The position numbers and the translations under genes were made by a program. Under the pieces are notes generated by a model that ran no database searches, had not been told where the DNA came from, and saw only the letters and a list, made by a program, of their open reading frames with translations. Below are positions 62,501 through 64,000 of a stretch of DNA of 64,000 nucleotides, in pieces. Origin of the DNA: Metridium senile. Lineage: Eukaryota > Cnidaria > Anthozoa > Actiniaria > Metridiidae. Within the stretch, counting starts at the first letter, position 1, and every line of letters starts with the position of its first letter. The stretch lies in assembly GCA_949775045.1 (NCBI GenBank), contig OX459108.1:3272935-3336934 (forward strand). Reading direction: 5' to 3'.

Positions 62501-63648
62501 ATAGAGTTACCTTCTCTCGTCCGTAAAAATTTGATTAGTACAATTGTATAACTTGGTAACAGCTAGTGTCATTTTAGTATAGGAAATCGCACGATCTTGA
62601 GTACAATTTGTAATCAATAGGTACGAGTGATGTTTTGAAAGTTTTCAAAATTGGACGAGCCTTTTAGTCGAGTTTAGTTTAGTACTACACGATAATGTTT
62701 GACAAATTTCATTAATCCACAGTAACGTACACCTACTTGCAAGAACGTTGTCATACAACATTTGAACATTTGTAATTTAGTGGATTAGGAATAAATTAAA
62801 AGTACAAAAGAAGATCACTGAAGCAGAACTCTTTCTTTTGTACTTTTAATTTATTCCTAATCCACTAAATTACAAATGTTCAAATGTTGTATGACAACGT
62901 TTTTGCAAGTAGGTGTATATACACCTATTTCAATAATCGTTGTCGCAATCAAAACTACTGTCCACACTCTGAAGCTTGCAAAGGATGTCGGTAATCAGTG
63001 AACATATTTTCTGATTTATTACACTTTTTTTAAAGAAATATTTCTTTTATCATCTACCACTGCAACAACTTGTTATTGTCATATAACAAACACGTACAAA
63101 CAAAATATCCTATGAATAAATCGATAGCAAGAGAAGAAATACTGAACTCTTTTAAATAAATATTTGTTTTATCATCTACCACTGTTACAACTAGTTATGG
63201 TCATATAACACAAAGACGTACAACCAACATATACTATGAATAAATCGATAACACGAGAAGAAATACCGACATCCTTTGCAAGCTTCACAGTGTAGACTGT
63301 ACGTAGCTTTGATTGCGACAACGATTATTGAAATAGGTGTATATGAAATACATCCACTCTAGGTAAAAATATTATTGGGATGTTGGGAATATCATTTTGC
63401 CCACCCCTCCCAACCCTGTAACTTTTCCTTCACTGCCTCTCGCTCCTTTGGCTTACGGAGTCACTTTCCCGTAACTCTTCTCTTCCGCATGCCTATATGT
63501 GAAGCAGAGTACACTTTAAATAGACTACTAACGAACGACAACGTTCTTTCTCAGATATATCAACATTCAAAAAGCGGCAGAAGATCCCAAGGTTGTTACT
63601 CTGAAAGTCTATAATAGAGACATGGAAGCAACGGATTCTTTTGGAGTG
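35372..63648 (+). CDS. RBD-DH-PH-RA multidomain Rho regulator, ARHGAP20-like (16 exons, 3' end beyond window)
   Basis: Sixteen exons, each with GT donor and AG acceptor and fully consistent phases, give 534 codons without a stop. Residues about 52-125 resemble a Ras-binding/ubiquitin-like domain (FLVRTILPDGTLRL, MTIRDVV). Residues about 140-345 are a Dbl-homology RhoGEF domain (CVKELQHEEETFF, YAEPLK, LFEPLETIC, LLLRPIQHVTDYDRIL, LEHAATNFRR). A basic RRRSAPS motif follows at about 360, then a PH domain at about 405-505 (QERHLFLLSDLLFIAKPK, FKLKHRIRVSELWL, SFVIGWPTTNFVFTF, ERDSWYSALNKYI), then the first strand of an RA domain. From RRRSAPS onward the match is to ARHGAP20, which lacks DH and ends in RhoGAP. 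Expected role: GDP/GTP exchange on Rho-family GTPases at membranes under Ras/Rap input. A separate downstream ARHGAP20-like gene starting at 55,083 is the main alternative. Confidence 0.82.
35573..37084. other. Intron 1, unique AT-rich part
   Basis: No repeat family or exon recognised apart from an (AT)n run near 37,025. As the first part of a long first intron it is a reasonable place for regulatory elements, but I see no specific motif to call. Confidence 0.4.
37085..37900 (+). repeat. Tandem repeat, about 120-140-bp unit, about seven copies
   Basis: Units share GAGTAGCTACTTGAATAAAA, GATTCTGAAAGGTTTTAG, CATTATACAAAGCTCAATG and AATTATTTCTTAAATTCATT. Divergence increases to the right. Lies in intron 1. 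Confidence 0.88.
38180..38450. repeat. Inverted pair of hammerhead-like repeats
   Basis: A head-first copy (GAGTAAACTAGTAAAGGCTG and GTAACACCATAAAACATG) meets an inverted tail. The plus-strand motif at 38,357-38,399 is degenerate (CCGACAA core, CAAAATGTC). Confidence 0.6.
38658..39038. mobile_element. GGGTACTCCC-family MITE within another inverted repeat
   Basis: Outer arms CTGGGAGCTGTAGAGC and GCTCTACAGCTCCCAG. Inner element at about 38,728-39,018 has GGTGCTCCCTTTGTCCAAGT and its complement, with GTACCTTT-AGGG words inside as in the 26,777 copy. Confidence 0.8.
39732..40020. repeat. Foldback sequence with 35-bp inner hairpin
   Basis: CTTAATGACTGGTCCCGAGG...AACAGTTAGTTT pairs with AAACTAACTGGTTTCCCGAG...GTCATTAAG (39,739-39,819). 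GTTATATAGCTAATC at about 39,823 pairs with GATTAGCTATATAAC at about 39,990. Confidence 0.7.
40612..41560 (+). repeat. Tandem array of tRNA 5'-half-like units, about 80 bp, about twelve copies
   Basis: The best units contain TAGCTCAGTGGTTAGAGCAT, which matches the pol III A box and a D-arm, then TCTGACTGGTAATCAGA, a five-base-pair anticodon arm with T33 and a purine at 37. The loop triplet varies among copies (GGT, GTT, TTT). No T-arm, B box or matching 3' acceptor strand follows; instead TACCATCTAGTCCTTGCTCA leads to the next unit. Some units have lost the A box. It lies in intron 1. Likely origin: a truncated tRNA-derived retroposon amplified in tandem. Confidence 0.8.
41561..44587. other. 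Intron 1, right part
   Basis: Weak local repetition (AAAGCTTCTTTAT, TTTTGAAAGCTGA words at 41,600-42,080), a partial CACCTATTTC-family MITE at 42,755-42,832 and an element head at 43,085-43,150. The 62-residue-scale frames have no domains and no suitable splice phases. Confidence 0.45.
44588..44725 (+). repeat. Direct repeat, left copy, upstream of exon 2
   Basis: AAGCCGCCATTTTGAATCTT, GAAAAGAGCGGGAAAATACT and GGCAAGTCCTCTTTCAAGGC are repeated in the same order at 45,286-45,410, on the other side of exon 2. Confidence 0.85.
44982..45189 (+). CDS. Rho regulator exon 2
   Basis: Acceptor TATATTTTAG, donor GTGAGT, enters phase 0 and leaves phase 1. Encodes VSADRNMTIRDVVSGIVQEF and HLENYQVRELPGK, completing the Ras-binding-like domain, then EIAIEDVERKLSNFELDNIH as a linker. 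Confidence 0.85.
45286..45410 (+). repeat. Direct repeat, right copy, downstream of exon 2
   Basis: Same orientation and word order as 44,588-44,725, slightly shorter. The two copies flank exon 2 within about 0.7 kb. Confidence 0.85.
45656..45749. repeat. Perfect 42-bp-arm hairpin in intron 2
   Basis: AGGCTCAGATTTCAGCCGTT...CCCGCGATA (45,656-45,697) is exactly reverse-complemented at 45,708-45,749, around a 10-base loop. GC-richer than its surroundings. CCTACAGCC occurs just outside both ends. Confidence 0.95.
45810..46245. repeat. ATC-type array with about 120-bp higher-order unit, ending at exon 3
   Basis: Three units contain ATGACATGTGAACATCA-like words, TGTCGTCGTCGTC and (CATCAT)n. The array ends about 10 bp before the exon 3 acceptor. 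Confidence 0.9.
46255..46357 (+). CDS. Rho regulator exon 3 (start of DH domain)
   Basis: Phase 1 in, phase 2 out, acceptor TATTTTCCAG. Encodes KDARLRCVKELQHEEETFFI then QLKSLFEVYAEPL, the first conserved DH region, where the EL-x-xEE pattern contacts the Rho substrate. Confidence 0.88.
46868..46955 (+). CDS. Rho regulator exon 4 (DH)
   Basis: Phase 2 in, 0 out. Encodes KWGLPRADYKVLFEPLETIC and NLNVRMNTL, matching the DH pattern of an LF-x-x-L-E-x-I helix. Confidence 0.88.
47095..47215 (+). pseudogene. Penelope-like element GIY-YIG endonuclease fragment
   Basis: In intron 4, one frame reads NVVYEGQCSCGQNYIGET, the signature of the GIY-YIG nuclease attached to the reverse transcriptase of Penelope-like elements (CxCGxxYIGET). 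The usual following R-x-x-x-R-x-x-EH segment is broken, and no reverse-transcriptase sequence is seen nearby. A short 5'-truncated remnant. Confidence 0.72.
47427..47472 (+). CDS. Rho regulator exon 5 (DH)
   Basis: A 46-bp exon, acceptor GTTTCCTTTCAG, donor GTAGGT, phase 0 in, 1 out. Encodes LDEAVKGWDTCKTLI. Too short to find as an open frame. Confidence 0.8.
47699..48121. mobile_element. MITE, about 80-bp TIRs, in intron 5
   Basis: ACAGTCATTTGAAAAGACAT...CGACTACGCGACTAG is complemented at 48,030-48,121. A left half of the same family is at 63,790-63,880. Confidence 0.8.
48179..48254 (+). CDS. Rho regulator exon 6 (DH)
   Basis: Acceptor TTTTTGTTCCAG, donor GTAAGT, phase 1 in, 2 out. Encodes GRIFTDLDILWSTYEDYFQS then FRGIR. 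Confidence 0.85.
48555..48800 (+). mobile_element. tRNA-derived SINE in intron 6
   Basis: The first 80 bases fold like a tRNA: CAAGGAT and ATCCTTG form a perfect 7-bp acceptor stem, TGGTACAGTTGG is an A-box-like sequence and GAGTTCAATTCCC a B box. A non-tRNA body follows to about 48,800, ending in a T-rich tail. Pol III promoter elements look intact. Confidence 0.72.
48943..49045 (+). CDS. Rho regulator exon 7 (DH)
   Basis: Phase 2 in, 0 out. Encodes TYLRQKRDYDADFQSFANLQ and RGARNQHLEMLLLRP, ending at the most conserved DH segment. Confidence 0.88.
49178..49358. mobile_element. MITE in intron 7
   Basis: TACAATAGTGCCTATAAAGC...GGTCACCC pairs with GGGTGACCGCTTAATAGAGG...CACTGTA. Confidence 0.78.
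49965..51150. repeat. Intron 7 repeat cluster
   Basis: 49,965-50,040 is the left end of a CACCTATTTC MITE. 50,775-50,945 is a hammerhead-like repeat pair (plus-strand motif 50,866-50,904). 50,947-51,150 is a foldback element with ACAACCTCAGCCTCGATAG and TTTAGAATTTGACTACAGC arms. Confidence 0.7.
51779..51902 (+). repeat. Two long poly-C tracts close to exon 8
   Basis: C-rich runs at about 51,779-51,809 and 51,880-51,901 are separated by TAATTTAATT repeats. The minus strand could form G-quadruplexes. Exon 8 starts about 75 bp further on. Confidence 0.85.
51978..52088 (+). CDS. Rho regulator exon 8 (DH core)
   Basis: 37 codons, phase 0 in and out. Encodes IQHVTDYDRILSNLLDKTPP then DHPDREDLEHAATNFRR, the DH CR3 helix: with exon 7 it gives LLLRP-x-QHVT-x-Y, equivalent to the family's P-x-QR-x-x-x-Y. 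Confidence 0.92.
52139..52313. mobile_element. MITE, intron 8
   Basis: TAGACCTCTTTACCTTC and its complement GAGGTAAAGAGGTCTA bound the element. CATTTCAGATCACGTGATGC is also related to 63,697-63,730. Confidence 0.75.
52424..52468 (+). CDS. Rho regulator exon 9 (DH last helix)
   Basis: A 45-bp exon, acceptor TTATTTTCCAG, donor GTAAAG, phase 0 in and out. Encodes IVREREDEIVAFENE. Too short for an open-frame search. Confidence 0.78.
52868..53148 (+). repeat. Minisatellite with CTCGTACTCGCGAGTGAATG units
   Basis: About seven units of alternating length (about 43 and 67 bp). Each contains the palindrome TACTCGCGAGTGA or a variant, and GGTACTTTACTCGTGGCTCG. Confidence 0.88.
53208..53417. mobile_element. 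MITE, intron 9
   Basis: AGCAAGCGTTTCGTTTGGAG pairs imperfectly with CCCAAAAAAGAAACGCTTGCT. Confidence 0.65.
53525..53770 (-). repeat. Minisatellite, inverted relative of 14,860-15,165
   Basis: Five units of about 57 bp contain GAGCGCAAACACTATATCCA, TGAAATAAAATAAAATT and GCTACTGTGGAATA. Confidence 0.9.
53960..54350. mobile_element. MITE with 40-bp TIRs and internal (AT)n
   Basis: AGGAATAGGCTTTTTGCAAC...GGTCACGTGACCCTACC pairs with GGTAGGGTCACGTGACCTGT...GGCCTATTCC. The arms contain the palindrome GGTCACGTGACC. Confidence 0.82.
55083..55283 (+). CDS. Possible alternative first exon inside intron 9
   Basis: 67 codons from ATG 55,083 to CGG|GTAAGG, with further Met codons at 55,140 and 55,152. 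The frame contains MDSDEVFASQNPTSTQLAFS then ILPWTFLLPYIDDLGIDPVL, non-repetitive and codon-like. It ends in phase 0, as exon 10 requires. No good acceptor precedes it, so it looks like a first exon. Joined to exon 10 it would encode a shorter protein with the PH and RA parts but no DH. A separate ARHGAP20-like gene starting here, or a chance frame, remain possible. Confidence 0.42.
55421..56340 (+). repeat. Tandem repeat, about 145-bp unit, six to seven copies
   Basis: Units contain GTGTTGGTATTGTGATGCTA, TTTGCCAACCATTTT and ATGGTTGGTTGGCAAA, which form an internal stem. Two variants alternate: one with TACGTCACTGTACGTCCACC, one with AAGTCACTTTACATTCATGA, indicating higher-order duplication. 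Confidence 0.93.
56600..57035 (+). repeat. CATC/CATT tetranucleotide array
   Basis: About 430 bp of imperfect CCATCCATTCAT repeats in the intron just upstream of exon 10. Confidence 0.92.
57102..57173 (+). CDS. Rho regulator exon 10 (DH-PH linker)
   Basis: 24 codons, acceptor TTATTCTACAG, donor GTAAGA, phase 0 in and out. Encodes VKINQVQDKFPHDNLGITDA then EVIP. It can be spliced in frame from exon 9 or from 55,083-55,283. Confidence 0.82.
57775..57985. mobile_element. MITE, about 60-bp TIRs, intron 10
   Basis: ACAGCGCGACGCGCAAAAGT...GCATACTTCTATGCACGG pairs with CCGTGCATAGAAGTATGCGA...CATCGCGCTGT. Confidence 0.82.
58296..58497. mobile_element. MITE, about 60-bp near-perfect TIRs, intron 10
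   Basis: CGATTGGTGATTGCACGACC...AACTGTGGGTAATACGAAT is complemented by ATTCGTATTACCCACAGTTC...GTGCAATCACCAATCG. Confidence 0.88.
58919..59013 (+). CDS. Rho regulator exon 11 (RRRSAPS basic motif)
   Basis: Acceptor CATGTTTGTAG, donor GTGAGT, phase 0 in, 2 out. Encodes RYRLNAARRRSAPSAVLKAA then LVPKPHLALVR. The RRRSAPS-x-x-L-x-KAL pattern matches the segment before the PH domain of ARHGAP20 as I recall it. Confidence 0.85.
59032..59195 (+). mobile_element. Left half of a CACCTATTTC-family MITE
   Basis: TACACCTATTTCAAAAATCG and the GCAAAGGATGTCGGTAATAT block match the 16,516 copy closely. It begins only about 18 bp after the exon 11 donor. Confidence 0.78.
59637..60090. repeat. Three small foldbacks in intron 11
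   Basis: Two tandem copies (59,637-59,730 and 59,768-59,860) each have CACTGA-type arms, CAGTGAATATCGGTG...CACCGATATTATATTCACT. A third at 59,967-60,090 has GAATTTGTACCCTGCGAGCA and its complement. Confidence 0.75.
60255..60690. repeat. Inverted repeat followed by an ATC-type run
   Basis: GCTGTACCATTTGACAAAAG pairs with CTTTTGTCAAATAGTACAGC. 60,530-60,690 is a CATCATCAC run ending close to the pseudo-exon at 60,711. Confidence 0.7.
60711..60799 (+). pseudogene. Decayed tandem duplicate of the exon 12 acceptor and 5' end
   Basis: TATTCTGATA at 60,711 and at 60,800 start two 85-90-bp copies. Each contains a pyrimidine tract, TTTCTACAG and the exon start TTTTCCACTAGAxGGTGGTA. Copy 1 would read FPLDGGSLKFKPDS and then TAA-type stop, so its use would truncate the protein. 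Copy 2 is the real exon 12. Confidence 0.88.
60835..60940 (+). CDS. Rho regulator exon 12 (PH domain start)
   Basis: Acceptor TTTTTTCTACAG, donor GTAAGT, phase 2 in, 0 out. Encodes GFPLEGGSLKLKPDGTPETP, then PPPRHYVQEGSAQVTT, the first PH strands. Confidence 0.87.
61020..61084 (+). CDS. Rho regulator exon 13 (PH)
   Basis: Acceptor GTTATTTCAG, donor GTAAGT, phase 0 in, 2 out. Encodes GVSTQERHLFLLSDLLFIAK then P, the diagnostic PH LF-x-x-DLL-x-x-AK strands. Confidence 0.9.
61096..61245. mobile_element. Foldback element starting 11 bp after exon 13
   Basis: GGTTATTAACCGAGTTTGAG and CGAGGTTAATAAATC are inverted ends. Internal GTCTGTACGGG/CCGTACAAAAAGACC also pair. Confidence 0.6.
61430..61576 (+). 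CDS. Rho regulator exon 14 (PH middle strands)
   Basis: Acceptor TTCCGTTTTAG, donor GTTGGT, phase 2 in and out. Encodes SAATFKLKHRIRVSELWLSN, CVDDVCDSRPVDKSFVIGWP and TTNFVFTF. This supplies PH strands 5-7. FKLK-x-R-x-RV-x-E-x-W and SFV-x-GWPT-x-NFV-x-TF are ARHGAP20 features. The open frames overlapping it are in other phases. Confidence 0.9.
61600..61770. mobile_element. MITE-like inverted repeat in intron 14
   Basis: CGCGTTGCTATGTACACCCA plus ATTCAAA pairs with TTTGAATTGGGTGGAAACAT plus ACATAGCAACG. The 93-codon open frame running through it is an artefact. Confidence 0.7.
61895..62300 (+). repeat. GTTT/GTCT tetranucleotide arrays
   Basis: Two runs of TGTTTGTTTGTCTGTTTG-type repeats (about 61,915-62,105 and 62,225-62,290). 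Phe/Val/Cys/Leu frames here are artefacts. Confidence 0.9.
62399..62440 (+). CDS. Rho regulator exon 15 (PH C-terminal helix)
   Basis: A 42-bp exon, acceptor GGTTTATTTATAG, donor GTAAGT, phase 2 in and out. Encodes STAEERDSWYSALN across the junctions, the ER-x-x-W helix that closes PH domains. Confidence 0.85.
62728..62919. mobile_element. Near-perfect palindromic MITE, about 85-bp arms
   Basis: TACACCTACTTGCAAGAACG...AAAAGTACAAAAGAA is complemented almost fully after a short centre (GATCACTGAAGCAGAACT). It abuts the next MITE at a shared TATA. Confidence 0.9.
62919..63343. mobile_element. CACCTATTTC-family MITE, full length with internal duplication
   Basis: TIRs TACACCTATTTCAATAATCG and its complement lie at the ends. 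Internally, the ATTTTATCATCTACCACTG...CATATAACA...GAATAAATCGATA block is present twice in tandem, unlike the 16,516 copy, making it about 130 bp longer. Confidence 0.85.
63555..63648 (+). CDS. Rho regulator exon 16 (PH end, RA start; last in window)
   Basis: Acceptor TTTCTTTCTCAG, donor GTATGT, phase 2 in, 0 out. Encodes KYINIQKAAEDPKVVTLKVY then NRDMEATDSFGV. DPK-x-x-x-LK-x-x-x-x-D is the ARHGAP20 transition from PH to RA. The next exon lies beyond 64,000. Confidence 0.88.
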
Positions 63649-63789
63649 GTATGTACATAGATCTCTATAAAGCTCTTTACTTTTCTTGTCTGGTTACTTA
63701 TTTTAGACCACGTGATGCAACCCTTGGGAGTGTATTATATATACATCATATAAAATACAGCCATTCAGAATGCTTGAAAGCTGTTGTAT

Positions 63790-64000
63790 ACAGTCAATTC
63801 AAAAAACATTGTCGTCAATAGGCTTCAAATCTACGCGACTAGACCGAAAGGTAGCATGGGTAGAAATCACCGAAGCGGCGAATTATTCATAATTAGTTGA
63901 TTTAGTACGCGTGGTATTGCATTAGATACTAGAGACCTTAAGCATGAGGACGAGAACGAAGACGAGAACGAGAACGATCACATAGAGTACGAGTTTGATG
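63790..64000 (+). mobile_element. Left part of a MITE, cut by the window edge
   Basis: ACAGTCAATTCAAAAAACAT...CTACGCGACTAGACCG matches the left end of the 47,699 element. A GAACGA/GACGAG purine run begins near 63,950. Confidence 0.6.

Overview
The window is AT-rich, intron-bearing metazoan DNA, most likely from a non-bilaterian invertebrate such as a cnidarian. This is inferred from the mix of gene fragments, Penelope-like and Harbinger elements and very dense palindromic MITEs; no marker gene proves it. There are no operons, rRNA genes or CRISPR arrays. Most open frames are chance frames in low-complexity or palindromic repeats. I found one large host gene, one small host gene and one apparently intact DNA transposon.

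Region 1 (1-11,100) is a mosaic of duplicated, broken pieces of a coding element. It holds a frameshifted family-B DNA polymerase fragment like those of Polinton/Maverick elements, three copies of a short intron-bearing 5' gene module, four copies of an acidic C-terminal module and a GRF-type zinc-finger remnant. A PIF/Harbinger transposon (4,059-7,734) sits inside it, with an uninterrupted DDE transposase and a convergent three-exon Myb-like partner gene.

Region 2 (11,100-35,300) is mainly repeats: palindromic MITEs (some nested), minisatellites, a 166-bp array joined to an 89-bp array, and a dispersed repeat that carries a hammerhead-ribozyme-like motif. Hidden in it on the minus strand (18,480-15,962) is a four-exon gene for a small, probably secreted protein that I do not recognise. 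A MITE begins a few bases inside its third intron.

Region 3 (35,372 to the right edge) is one plus-strand gene. I assembled 16 coding exons whose intron phases all agree, giving 534 codons with no stop; the gene runs off the window. Domain order is a Ras-binding/ubiquitin-like domain, a Dbl-homology RhoGEF domain, an ARHGAP20-type PH domain and the start of an RA domain. Vertebrate ARHGAP20 is PH-RA-RhoGAP without a DH domain, so this may be a GEF/GAP fusion; the RhoGAP part would lie beyond the window. A possible alternative first exon at 55,083 joins in phase to exon 10 and would give a DH-less, ARHGAP20-like isoform. The introns hold a tandem array of tRNA 5'-half-like units, a Penelope GIY-YIG fragment, a tRNA-derived SINE, a perfect 42-bp-arm hairpin, a decayed partial duplicate of exon 12 and many foldback elements.
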